Part shown: positions 22,761-32,659 of the stretch, piece by piece | Numbering within the stretch: position 1 is the first letter of the stretch | Layout: every line of letters starts with the position of its first letter | Source of the DNA: Tanypteryx hageni | Lineage: Eukaryota; Arthropoda; Insecta; Odonata; Petaluridae | DNA: 64,000 bases | Direction of reading: 5' to 3' | Assembly (NCBI GenBank): GCA_028673005.1 | Contig: CM054114.1 | Coordinates: 18,847,137-18,911,136 of the forward strand | Made by a program: the position numbers and the translations under genes | The notes under the pieces: generated by a model | The model's database searches: none | Told to the model about the DNA's origin: nothing | Seen by the model: only the letters and a program-made list of their open reading frames with translations

Positions 22761-23357
22761 TGGGAAAACTGCTAGTAGAGTGTTGAAGACAAATCCTGTT
22801 CAAAAAGCGATGATCATCAAGTGGCAGTGAATTACCATGCACACAGATTTAATTTCGGGGAAAAGAGTGTAGTGAGACCAAACGTATAAGTATACGTATA
22901 TGTGAAAGTTTGCGCAATGAATATTGCCCCGTTTAATCTTAAATGTACTGTTACGTATTGCTCGAAGAGCGTGGGCTTCCCTCAGACGCAAAATCACCGG
23001 CGCGTCATTCAACACTCCACTTTCACTCACTAGTCTCACCGACGCATGAGTTCACTATCGCACTGCTCAACCGCTGATCTGTCGCTCTTCCGCCGCGACT
23101 TCATACTAATGTATGTTCCCAGCTGATTCACCTTTTTCCTACGCGCAATGGGCATCTGAGAGGTAGTGCAATGAATAGCTGGATAGCAAGGGAGAAGAGA
23201 AATCCGGTGTCGGCATTAGTCTACTCTTAACGAAGAACAGCATGTGGCCAGCGGCTTAACGTCCCTTCCGAAGGACGGAACGCTGAATTTGCGCGGTCGC
23301 CTCAAACCACACAGGCATGGAGTCGGGCAACCTTGGAAAAAAAATCCTACTTGCGGA

Positions 23358-23368
23358 GGATTCGTGCC
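23358..23368 (-). promoter_or_regulatory. SINE B box (pol III internal promoter)
   Basis: GGCACGAATCC on the minus strand resembles the B-box consensus GGTTCGANTCC with two differences; the A box lies at 23408-23418 on the same strand. Confidence 0.6.
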
Positions 23369-23407
23369 CGCTGCCTTTTCAAGCAGCAGGCGAGTAGCAG
23401 CCAGCGT

Positions 23408-23418
23408 CCTAACCACTA
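23408..23418 (-). promoter_or_regulatory. SINE A box
   Basis: TAGTGGTTAGG on the minus strand fits the tRNA A-box pattern TRGYNNARNNG. Confidence 0.6.
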
Positions 23419-23439
23419 CTCCACCGGCATCCCACCTCC

Positions 23440-25763
23440 CATCCCCTATCTTTCTCCCCCTCTTCTATTCACATCTCTCTCTTTCTTCCTTCTATGCCTA
23501 TAAGGTGACATTCGTCGCCACTTTGCTAACACGGAAATGAATGTTAGTGTACCTATGAGCGAAAGAAACTCACCAAGGATGGTTTCTACAAGATGGAGCC
23601 ACGAGTCACATAACATGTAACTTTTCCTATTCTTTTGGTAACCGTATTGTTTCCACATAATGGGCATTTCGAACGCAGGATCTGATACGTCCTTATTATT
23701 TGCTTTGTTGATACTAAAAAAGTAAACATTGAAAATCCCTTTACTCTTGATCAAGGGTTCCCAATCCTTATGTTGGTAAGGTCACCTTTAACTTAAAAGC
23801 GAAGGCGGCGGGCGATAATATTTTTACCTCCCCCACCCCTCGCTCAACACTTACAGCTCAGCTCGTATGTTTATAATCTATTTTAAATATTGTTAGTAGG
23901 AAATTAATTTTTAATCAAAACCATTTTTTACTAAACATTAAACTACAAAGTATAGAAAATAACAAAATTTCCATTTAACAATAAATAAAAATTAAATTAT
24001 GAGATTAATTTAAGACTTAAATTTGCTGCGATACTTGTTTTGGCATAAATGCATACGTGGATAGATACATTATATATATATACATTTTGTATTATAATAT
24101 TATTCATTTTTAGGTTAGTACTTTCTAGATTCTGTGGACGCTCAACGCTGTATGTCAAAAGAGTTTTAAGTTTTAGGGAGAACACTTGAACAAACCTCGA
24201 CGGACGCCACAGCGAATCTTTGCGGGCACCCCGTTGGAAACCCCTGCTCTTTATGAACTAATGGTAAGAATCAGGGATACCATTGATACTGTCTTTCAAA
24301 AAATGCCGAAATGTGCCGAAAAACATGCTACGGAGAGCATTCGAGATTTATTTCGATAAAAATATTTTCAGTATCATCAAACTTTAATCACAAATATTTT
24401 AAAGTTTATATCTGATTTTATATCTTGATATATAGCTGATTTTCACGGTTCTCGGATAAAATAATCACTCGTTATTTCCAGAAATTATTCGCTAATATAT
24501 GTTTAATAATCTCAATTAAAGAAAAAGAATGGTTTTGTTCATAATTTACGTCAGAAGTCAATCTTTTTAAAACGCTTTTCTTAACGTAGCAAAATAATAA
24601 ATTTTAGAATTTAAATGAATTTTTGTACTTGCTTACAAAATCTTTTTTATTCCATGCTTTATGGGCAAAATAATGGATCGATATAAAACTAAACACATTC
24701 TCCATTTAGCGGCTGAAATATATTTCTTTAAGTTTCATCGATGAACACTATTAACGGACTTTTAAAGTTTAATTTTATGAAAATCTCGCCCTCCTTCTTT
24801 GCCTGAGGGGCGAATGTATCCCTTAAAGTGCGAGAGTTTGCGCGCGAACATTATTATTTCGCTCTAAAAAATATAACTTTTACTCATTTCGAGCTAAGGT
24901 AGAGGAAAAAATAATATTGCTCTTGGTTCGGAGACTTGAGTTACGAGAAACTCTCCGGAGATTTTATTTTTGGGGAGCACGTTAAAAGGATCTTGCAACG
25001 CCGAACTTCTTCCTTTATTCGCTTCTCCTGTATATTTTTGCAGCTACTGAAAATAGAGCAAAAGGGTATCGGTTAACGAATGCACAACCCATGGAACTTG
25101 CCAAAGTCTTTCCTATGACTAAAGTCATCGGAGTGCCACCTGAAGGCTTTTCACCAGTTAGGAAGATCGACACAATTTCAACGATTTAATTTCCATAGCG
25201 CATAGAAACAAGTTAGGAAAGTGCATAGCGCATCACAAATGGGCGCGTTTCGTGGAGTATGGAGTATAGTAATTCCTCGAATAACGTTACATTTGGGAAA
25301 ACTTGCGCGCTAAGCGGAAAGGCTTTAAGCGGGGACAATATTCCCATTAAAAATAATGAAAAAGGGGTTGGTTGCGTTTTCGGCTGTCATTTCACATCTT
25401 TATTTTATTTTATTATTGTCATTTTCATGTACTGTATGTGTCTGCAGGTGTACAACTATGTTAGCATGCTTGTATGTATGTATTACATAGTATTCAGTAT
25501 TAATAATTTTTTGTTTGCATTGATATAACTTTGCACACGCTTTCCACTGATCATAAGGGATAGTTATGTTTACAATAGAACAAAACTCACTAACCGCACA
25601 AAATGACTACTTGTGTAGCTGGCGTGCGCATTTGTAGCTTTCGTGATTCATTTTTGTACGCGCGAATCGTATAGTGCGTTCAGCAGGAATATGATTCTCG
25701 CAACGCTCAATCTAGTTCTGAGGCTCAAAGTTAAAACACTCACTGCCATACTGTGTGCGAATA
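23440..25763. other. Non-coding stretch
   Basis: No gene supported. 24340-24450 carries the inverted 'TCTTGATATA...TTGTGATTAAAGTTTGATGAT' fragment shared with 10735 and 21893. Confidence 0.45.
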
Positions 25764-25817
<54 letters not shown>

Positions 25818-25828
25818 ATATATATATA
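25764..25828. repeat. (GT)n(AT)n microsatellite
   Basis: GT repeats run into AT repeats. They abut the 3' end of the minus-strand RTE copy, so this may be that copy's expanded tail. Confidence 0.95.
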
Positions 25829-26712
25829 AAATAGGTACCCTGTCCGTAGACATATCCGTGATTATTCATCGTTAAACCTAGTTCTCCGTATACTCCTCTA
25901 TTCCGCTATCCTCTTCTTATCTTGATAACTCTCTTTCCCTTTCAAATCGTCTATCAGCTGAAACCTTTTCCTATCTCGTTCCCATTTTCCATCTAGTTTT
26001 CCTTCTAACACATCTCTAAACATACTCTCACTATCCTCAGGTAATGTCCAACCTAGTTTGCCCTCCTCTTTCTAACGGTCTGTATAATCATTCGCTTGCC
26101 TCTTACTCTTCGTAGCACTTCATCGTTTTGCATCCTATCCGTCCACTATCCAAGTCCGCATTTCAAAGCTTTCCACGTATTTGATGTAATTTTTCCTTAG
26201 CGTCCATGTTTCTGCCCCGTACAAAGCAATACTCCATACATAGCTTTTTATGGACTTCTTGCGGAAATCTTCCCTTATATTCCCTATTCCCTATATTCCT
26301 TATATTTCCTGATCAGTCTCCTGTCTTTCCAGTCTACACCTATATTCTTTAATATCTTCATACATTACCCAATTTACTTTATCAAAGGCCTTCTGCCAGT
26401 TAACGAAACATATGCATATATCTTGACTGTACTCTTTTGCCCTTTCTGATATGATTCTAACTACCCCTGGGGCATCTTTAGTTCCTCGTCCTTTTCTGAC
26501 ACCGAATTGATCTTCCCTTGGCATTTCTTCTGCCTTTTTCTCCAGTCTTTTATTAATATTCGATGTGTTTGACAGAAGGCTTAGTAATTTATTTCGTGAT
26601 AGCTTTTAGTCCTTCTGATCCTATGACTTTAAGTACCTCAGTCGGTATTACATCAAGGCCTGTGGCGTTCCTTTTCTTTAGTTCCACTATCGTTTTTATA
26701 TTTCGCTTTGCC
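25829..26712 (-). pseudogene. RTE copy E, truncated and decayed
   Basis: Minus-strand RTE: IVELKKRNATG and VIPTEVLKVIGSEGLKAITK (26712-26600), an internal deletion, then RLEKKAEEMPREDQFGVRKGRGTKDAPGVV and ICFVNWQKAFDKVNW (26560-26360), then decayed C-terminal sequence (YGAETWTLRK-like, near 26220-26170) and the 3' hairpin at 25841-25852. The YADD motif region has been deleted, and stops are frequent. It meets copy D head to head at 26712/26713. Confidence 0.75.
25841..25852 (-). other. RTE copy E 3' hairpin
   Basis: Minus strand TGTC-TACG-GACA, preceded by the conserved AATCACGGAT. Four pairs remain with a C(UACG)G loop. Confidence 0.65.
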
Positions 26713-27211
26713 TTTTGTCACACACATCGAAGATCATCACGAGGATTCTATATAAAAGGCTAGAGAAAAAGGCAGAAGAAATACTAGGGGAAAATCAATT
26801 CGGTGTCAGAAAAGGACGAGGAACTAGAGATGCTATAGGAGTAGTTAGAATCATATCAGAAAGGGCAATAGAGTACAGTCTAGATATCTGCGCATGTTTC
26901 GTAGACTGGCAGATGGCCTTTGATAGGGTAAATTGGGTCAAGTTGAAGAAGATATTAAAGGATATAGGTGTAGACTGGAAAGACAGGAGACTGATTAGGA
27001 ATCTATATGAGAATCAAGTTGTAAAGGACAGGTTTGAGAATGTGGACACCTGCGGAATAAATATCGGTAGAGGAGTAAGACAAGGCTGCTGCCTATCGCC
27101 AACCCTATTCAATATATATGGAGAAAGTCTAATGCAAGAAGCTTTAGGAGGCAAAGGAGATTTCAAAATTGGAGGAAGGATTATAAGAACAGTAAAATAC
27201 GCAGATGATTT
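26713..27211 (+). pseudogene. RTE copy D RT domain (fingers and palm)
   Basis: About 166 codons open without a stop: NQFGVRKGRGTRDAIGVV, CFVDWQMAFDRVNW, GRGVRQGCCLSPTLFNIYG and VKYADD. The reading frame runs a few codons into the inserted LINE before stopping at 27219-27221. The 5' half of the element, including the endonuclease, is missing. Confidence 0.85.
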
Positions 27212-27393
27212 ATTTAATTAAAAAAGGTCCATAAACAGCCAAATTTTGGCCTTTTACAATGGATCCGCAATATAACAACATAGAATAACAAATAAAATAA
27301 AATTAAATTAACAATCGTGGAACAGATATTAAATTGTTCCAAAGAGATAAATGCAAAAACATAAACATATTAAAAGCTTTTAGACAATAAAAA

Positions 27394-28222
27394 TTATGGG
27401 GGTGACCGGGCAACTAGTGCAGAGAAGGATGAGATGGGGGAAAACATATCAATAGCAGGGAACAAACGAACCAGGGAATTAAATGTTTGGGGCAATCGAT
27501 AGAAGAGAGATCTTTTGGTGATGGAAAGTCGGCATTTGGGTAAATGTAAGGGGTTGGGATTGCGGGTGGGACGAGGGGGGACGTGAAGAGAGAAGTAGGT
27601 AAGAAGTTCATTTGGTCGGTATTTACCACTCATTATTCCGTGGAGAAATTTTAGGTCGGATGTTTTCCGACGCAATTGCAGGGAGGAAATATCCATCACT
27701 GAAAGTAATTCCTCGCGTGACAAGTTACGGTAAGTGGGGACTCGATGGCGTACGATTGCTAGGAAGAAATTTAGAGGGGGATTTAGGAGCTTAAGGTTGG
27801 TGGGAGATGCATTGGATCATATAGGAGAGCAATATTCAAGTAGTGGTAGGACACAACCGGAAAAAACTGATTTTAATGCCTGAGGGCTGTTGATTTCTGT
27901 GAATCTGTACAACAGGCCAAGAAGGGACATGGCTTTGGAAGAAATTTTTCTTATATGTGAGGTGAAGGTGAGCTTGGAATCGAAGAGCACTCCTAGGTCA
28001 CTGTGTGAGGAAACTGCGGGTATGGGTTGGGCGGAGTATGAATAAACTGAAGGGATGGGTTTGGTTTGAAGGGTGAACTGTATGAATTCAGATTTGGTGA
28101 AATTAACTTTAAGTTTCCATGCAGAGCTCCAATTAGTGATTGAATGGAGGGCAAACTGAAGCAAGTGACTGTCATTGGAGTTGTCTATTTGCTTGAATAT
28201 CTTTCAATCGTCGGCGTATAAC
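27394..28222 (-). pseudogene. LINE F C-terminal half of ORF2
   Basis: Downward from about 28164: SAWKLKVNFTKSEFIQFTL, SDLGVLFDSKLTFTSHIRKI, LGLLYRFTEINSPQALKSVFSGCVLPLLEYCSPI, then after a frameshift near 27770-27820 a C-terminal region RRKTSDLKFLHGIMSGKYR...LHLPKCRLSITKRSLFYRLP ending at 27394. These are the connection and C-terminal blocks of Jockey/CR1-group RTs. The break at its upstream side is the fold-back insertion. Confidence 0.75.
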
Positions 28223-28234
28223 AGTATGTTGCAG

Positions 28235-28456
28235 AAAATTGATAGTAGCTCAATAACTTTGGCCAAAACTAACAAAAGTGGAATACTCCTTTAGCCAAAA
28301 CAACTAGAGGGCTGCAAAACCCAATGCAACTGGGAGTTGGCTTCCAGTCACTGGTGAAACAGGTTCTACCCCTGACGATGCCCACCTTGTGGGCGAAATG
28401 CATTGGGTTTTGCAGCCCTCTAGTTGTTTTGGCTAAAGGAGTATTCCACTTTTGTT
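28235..28456 (+). mobile_element. Penelope-like fold-back insertion 1 with hammerhead-like core
   Basis: The 222-bp insertion is flanked by a 12-bp direct repeat AGTATGTTGCAG (28223-28234 and 28457-28468). After about 33 unique bases comes a left arm (28268-28328) exactly inverted at 28399-28459, the last three bases of which overlap the right target copy. Between them is a core: CTGACGA, a GCCCAC/GTGGGC helix, GAAA, then TGCATTGGGT. The arm segment GGCTAAAGGAGT corresponds to GGCTGAAGGAGT in the insertion at 63636-63907, so both are one family. Terminal repeats in inverted order plus a short unique extension recall Penelope-like elements (family knowledge from memory). Confidence 0.75.
28368..28408 (+). 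ncRNA. Hammerhead-ribozyme-like motif, copy 1
   Basis: Helix I ACCC (28368-28371) can pair with GGGT (28405-28408). CTGACGA (28372-28378) fits CUGANGA. Helix II is GCCCAC/GTGGGC with a 3-nt loop. GAAA is at 28395-28398, followed by self-complementary ATGCAT and a T in the cleavage-site position. One extra U sits between CUGACGA and helix II, which a canonical hammerhead lacks, so activity is uncertain. Confidence 0.45.
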
Positions 28457-28468
28457 AGTATGTTGCAG

Positions 28469-29617
28469 GAATGGGGAAGAACGGAATCAACAATATCATC
28501 AATATATAAAGAGAAAAGAAGGGGACCAAGGACACTTCCTTGTGGAATACCGGATGGAACTGAAAGGGAAGGGGAAGTAACGCCGTCGATTGTAACACGT
28601 TGAAATCTGTTGGATAGAGAACTGGTGAGAAGACTAAGAAGGGCTCCATGGATATTGTAACGATTGGTAAGTTTGTGAATTAATAGGATGTGATCCACGG
28701 TGTCAAAAGCTTTGAAAAAATCGACGTAACAAACGTCAAGTTGGGAAGATTGTTCGAAAGCATTGGTAAAATGATAGCGAATGACGGAAAGGTTGGTGAT
28801 GCATGAGCTCCCGGGGAGGAAACCATGATGATAGGGGAAAATGTAAGGGAGGATAAACGACAGGAGGCGGCTGTGAATGATGCGTTCAAAGAGGATGGAA
28901 AGAACAGGAAGAATAGATATGGGGCGGTAATTATCAATGCAATCTTTAGAATAGGGGTGACATTTTCTGTTTTCCACTCCGTCGGGTAAGATCCATCCGA
29001 GAAGCATCTGTTGAATATTTTCGTGATAGGGAGATGAAGAGTGTTGGCCGTGCGTTTGAGGAATAGGGAACCGATAGCGTCGCATCCTGTGGCCTTATTT
29101 TAAGGTAAGGAGGAAAGAAGGCTTTCGACCTCACGGTGGGTGGTTGAAATGGTTGAGAGGGAGTGAGTGCAAATGGACTCAACGGGTAGTAAGGGGGATG
29201 AGAGAGGGGGTTTGGAACAGTTCGAAGCGAACTGGTCGTTGAAAGCGGTGGGCCTTTCGTGGTTCGTGAATGGCTTGGAATCGGAGCCCACAGTAAGGGG
29301 AATACGAGAACACTTTCTTCTGCCATTTATGAAAGTCCAAAATCTCTTGGAATTTTCTTTGAGTTCTTCGGTGATTGTTTTCACATATAGTCACGTCTGA
29401 GGAGCGTTCTCGAGCGGCTGCGAATTTTTGCAAACTCCAAGCGTGTGCGGGGGTTTGGGTGGGTCTTACTTAGTTTCCAAGTGGCTTCTTTGTTACGGAG
29501 GGTTGCAGCGGTCGCCTCGGACATCCATAGGGGTCGTCTCTTGGAAATCTTGCGGAAGGGAACGAGGTCACCAATGGCACCGTAGAGAATGTCGTAGAAA
29601 AGAGAGATGCTACCCTG
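28469..29617 (-). pseudogene. LINE F linker and RT domain
   Basis: Reading downward: FYDILYGAIGDLVPFRK, RNKEATWKLSKTHPNPR, KENSKRFWTFINGRRK, then (after frameshifts) the RT with DNYRPISILPVLSILFERI, HGFLPGSSCITNLSVI, LDVCYVDFFKAFDTVDH, SGIPQGSVLGPLLFSLYIDDI. The endonuclease is absent (5' truncation at 29617), and the catalytic DD motif is just missing because the fold-back insertion interrupts there. Several frameshifts near 28930-29100 make it non-functional. Confidence 0.8.
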
Positions 29618-30351
29618 CGTAGTCCCAAGTCAAGTACTTCTAGCAAGAAAGGAAGAGGATCTACAAAAAATGATAAATATACTAGTGATAACAGGTGGAA
29701 AATACGATATGGAAATATATACAGAAAAATCGAAGGTCATTCGAATATAGGGTAAAGAAGAGAATCAGAACATAAGTATTGGGGGAAAGCCTTTAAAACA
29801 AGTTTCAGAATATAAATACCTTGGAAGTATCATAACACGAGAAGCAAAATGTACGGATGAGTTCAGAACTAGAATAGGAAAAGCAAAAGTGGCTTTCAGG
29901 AGAAAGAAACAACTACTTACAGGGAATGTAAGGGTATCGGCAAGAAGTTGATAAAATGCTATGGAGTATAGCATTTTATGGGGCAGAAACATGGACGCTA
30001 AGGAAAAATGACATCAAATACTTGGAAAGCTTTGGCATGTGGACTTGGAGGAGAATGTTGAAGATAAAATGGACAGATAGGATGAAAAACGATGAAGTGC
30101 TACGAAGAATAGGAGAGAAGCGAATGATTATAAAGACTATCAGAAAGAGGAAGGCTAACTGGGTTGGACATTACCTGAGGAAAGAGAGTATGATTAAAGA
30201 TGTGTTAGAAGGAAAACTAGATGGGAAAAGGGAAAGTGGTAGGAAAAGATTTCAGCTGATAGACGATTTGAAAGGGAAAGAGAGTTTTGAAGATATGATG
30301 AGGACAGCGGAGAATATGAGTATATGGAGAACCAGGTTTAACCAAGAATAA
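29618..30351 (+). pseudogene. RTE copy D, C-terminal part
   Basis: It resumes after the LINE with QVLLARKEEDLQKMIN-like sequence, then (with frameshifts near 29750 and 29940) YKYLGSIITREAKC, SIAFYGAETWTLRKNDIKYLESFGMWTWRRMLKIKWTD, RKANWVGHYLRKE and a basic GKRESGRKRFQLIDDLKG end. The stop is at 30349-30351. Confidence 0.82.
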
Positions 30352-30359
30352 TCACGGAT

Positions 30360-30373
30360 CTGTCTACGGACAG
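30360..30373 (+). other. RTE copy D 3' hairpin
   Basis: CTGTC-TACG-GACAG, 5 bp with a C(UACG)G loop, nine bases after the stop and just before the GATGAT(AT)n tail. Confidence 0.75.
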
Positions 30374-30406
30374 ACTACATATGATGATATATATATATAT
30401 ATATAA

Positions 30407-30949
30407 GGGAGCACAGTACAGCTTAGGAAAAATATTCCGCCATTCAGCGATATAACTCAGGATCGGTGATCTGTGTATCACCACTAATGGAGGCTGCTTC
30501 GTAGCCGAAAAACGCATCTCGTTTTCCTAAAAATTGTATTGCTTTTGGAATTACGTTGACTCTATCTGACTTATCACTATCTCATAATCATCAGCGCATG
30601 TCTGAGACGCAGGACTTAACTAAAATATTATATGCATATACATTCCTCTGTAAAACTTTTAACTTTTGGTGCGATGACTTTGTCACCGTCTAACTCACGT
30701 CTTTATTGAAATACGGGGGACGTCTACTACAAGATCAGAAAACAAGTAAAATACCCTTGTTAAAGCAGGAGATGATAGTAGGTTTTCTTATAATTTTCAG
30801 GGTTTTGGTTTGCCTTCTCCTATGAGGAGGGGAGATCTCGCACCGCTGGGATGTAGATCCTCATTAGAATTTTCCCATTCGTGAAAATTTCAGTCCTCTA
30901 CCATCGGTAGTTTGAATACAATGCCACTTTAAAATTTTGAATTTTCCAA
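30407..30949. other. Non-coding stretch with a hammerhead-like relic
   Basis: 30483-30513 reads CTAATGGA, GGCTGC, TTC, GTAGCC, GAAAAACGC: a decayed version of the CTGAAGATG-helix-CGAAACGC motif seen in the fold-back elements. No gene is present. Confidence 0.45.
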
Positions 30950-31325
30950 ATTAGTAGCCATCTTGCGGAAACTACGAACCACTGAGTAAGTTGAATCGAT
31001 GGAAACCTAATGGGTTTATAAGAGATATCTAAATAAACATGATTTTCCAAATACTAAATCTTAAAAGATATGAGGTTAAATTTGAAAATACGTAGCGGGA
31101 ATTTTATGAACTATATGGAAAATCCACTCGGTGGAAACTTGTTAGAATGATAAAAGATATCTACTTCACAAAAAGATTTTGTGATATTTATAGTAGTCTG
31201 GCTACAATAGAATCTCAAAGTTTTAAATCTTGCGGAAAATCTATGATCTAAAGTGAAAATCGAATCGGTAAAAACTTCATGGTTTGTAAAAGTTATGTAA
31301 TTAAAAGAGAATTTCCGAAATACAT
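30950..31325 (+). repeat. Degenerate tandem repeat, three units of about 130 bp
   Basis: Units share CTTGCGGAAA or ATGGAAAATC, then TCGATGGAAAC/TCGGTGGAAAC/TCGGTAAAAAC, a weak GGTTTATAAG-type block, and AAGAGATATCT or AAAGATATCT, at about 130-bp spacing. Non-coding; identity is low. Confidence 0.5.
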
Positions 31326-31336
31326 GTATGTTGAAA

Positions 31337-31511
31337 AAATAATATATTAAAAAAATGTTTTTCAGTATACACACTTTTATGTGCACTCAAAAGTATAAAA
31401 TAAATTTTTCTGCCCTCAACTTCAATCAAATTTGTTATGCAGAATAAATGTGGGTGGTAAAAATTGCCAATTAGTGTGTATACTGAAAAAAAAAATTTTA
31501 ATATATTATTT
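31337..31511. mobile_element. MITE with 38-bp AT-rich inverted ends
   Basis: AAATAATATATT...CAGTATACACAC (31337-31374) is mirrored by GTGTGTATACTG...AATATATTATTT (31474-31511). No coding capacity and no obvious target duplication beyond AT-rich sequence. Confidence 0.7.
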
Positions 31512-31555
31512 TCTCATTTTTAGTCTTCTTATATTTTAAAGTTGAGTTTTGTGAT

Positions 31556-32290
31556 TATTTACTTACTCCATATATGTAGTATAGGGTAAAGTATTGTATG
31601 CTGGTGGAGGTTTTCGGGTTTCGCTGCGTTGGCGGCATTTATGGCTCTCGACGTTTCGCAGACATTGCAGTCTGCATCTTCAACTTCAACTTCAACTAAA
31701 GTATTGTATTCGTGAAAAAAATAGACCTCGAGATTTCGACGGAAATGCATGTTTTGAGGTCCTCTGAACACGTTTTGACCGTTTTGTCGATGATGTCTGT
31801 GTGTGTATGTGATAGCTATTTTGTGTGTGCTCTAACTCAAAAACTATCAGTCAGGTCAACGCGAAATTTTATATTTAACATATTTATAAAAGTCACAAGA
31901 ACTGATTTTTGGTAAAAATCGGTCAATCGGAAGTGTTTACTCTTGTCACCTATCCGTTATTTTGAGATTTTTGCTTTAACAGTCGATAAATGTAAACATG
32001 TATTGGAATAAATGGTTTAAGAAATCTAATTTTCCACAACCAATTTTCTACAACATTCGTTTGAAACATCTTTCCATATAATGCATTGTTTAAGAGATAT
32101 CTTATATTTTTAGCTGCCACCACCACGCCACCTACCGACGACTATTGTTAACAATTGACGCTTAGTTACGTCTTAGTAACGCTCCTTTTTCTTTTCTTAA
32201 TTGTTGGAGCTTTGTGGCTATATCCAATATCAGTAGGCTATGGTTTGAGTTTATTTCTGTTCTTTGTAAAGCCTAAAATTTTCTCGCAGT
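31556..32290 (-). repeat. Dispersed repeat R1, copy D
   Basis: Inverted relative to copy B at 20020-20770, with long shared blocks including CACCTACCGACGACTATTG, GACGCTTAGTTACGTC and ACCGATTTTTACCAAAAA (as read on one or other strand). Interrupted by a 97-bp insertion at 31600-31696. Confidence 0.8.
31600..31696 (-). mobile_element. 97-bp Penelope-like insertion in R1
   Basis: Flanked by a perfect 13-bp direct repeat TAAAGTATTGTAT (31587-31599 and 31697-31709). The minus strand reads GTTGAAG repeats, GAAGATG, a GCAGAC/GTCTGC helix, GAAACGTC, then AGCGAAACCCGAAAACCTCC. The GAAGATG-helix-GAAACG core matches the fold-back insertions. It is 5'-truncated and non-coding. Confidence 0.65.
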
Positions 32291-32659
32291 TTCTTAAAAT
32301 ATGTATTATTATGTAACCTATTTGGAATTTTTAGAAATATTACAGATATGGAGAAAGTCATGTGGTGGCCACATCAGATTTTGGAAAATTGCAAATATTA
32401 TAAATTGAATTTTCAAAATTTATTAATATATATATTTATTAATATATCAATATAGGAAAATTCTTAAAATATTTATATAGGAAAATTCTTGAAATATTTG
32501 AAGTTCCACTATAAATCATTATGACGGCATGAATTTCCCTTAAAAGCATTAAAACATCTTTAATTGCCATTAAGAGCATTAAAGGTCCATTTAAAAGCAA
32601 TAATGTCGTTAAAATGGTTTTTATACATTTCCATTGTTGAAGAGAGGAAAAATTCACAC
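32291..32659. other. Non-coding stretch
   Basis: Contains a two-copy 26-bp repeat around ATATAGGAAAATTCTT (32450-32500) and scattered AAAAGCATTAAA motifs. No gene. Confidence 0.5.

Larger units (their letters stand above)
23115..23433 (-). mobile_element. tRNA-derived SINE
   Basis: The minus strand starts GATGCCGGTGGAGTAGTGG with an A-box-like TAGTGGTTAGG, followed 40-50 nt later by a B-box-like GCACGAATCC, i.e. a tRNA-like pol III head. The body continues CGGAAGGGACGTTAAGCCG...TAATGCCGACACCGGATTTC and the 3' part ATTGCACTACCTCTCAGAT...GCATTGCGC-like. A further piece of the same 3' part is at 46705-46770. SINEs of this plan are copied by a LINE partner; which one is unknown here. Confidence 0.8.
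27212..29617 (-). mobile_element. LINE F (Jockey/CR1-group), 5'-truncated, inside RTE copy D
   Basis: Minus-strand LINE with the endonuclease-RT linker, RT and C-terminal domain, and a short 3' UTR ending in an AATTAAATAAA tail at 27212-27225. Target: between GCAGATGAT and TCAAGTACTTC of the RTE; at most a 1-bp duplication is visible. It is itself interrupted at 28235-28456 by a fold-back element. Confidence 0.8.
26713..30406 (+). mobile_element. RTE copy D, 5'-truncated and split by LINE F
   Basis: The copy begins inside the RT domain (SHTSKIITRIL) at 26713, runs to the YADD motif at about 27211, is interrupted by a minus-strand LINE (27212-29617), and resumes at 29618 with the segment normally following YADD. 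It ends with the 3' hairpin (30360-30373) and a GATGATATATA tail. The joined order matches the intact copy at 40769-42355. Confidence 0.82.

Noticed and set aside
28268..28459. Simple DNA-transposon MITE with long inverted ends
   Set aside because: The arms do not reach the left target duplication, there is a one-sided unique extension, and duplication length (12-13 bp) varies among relatives; a retro-insertion fits better.
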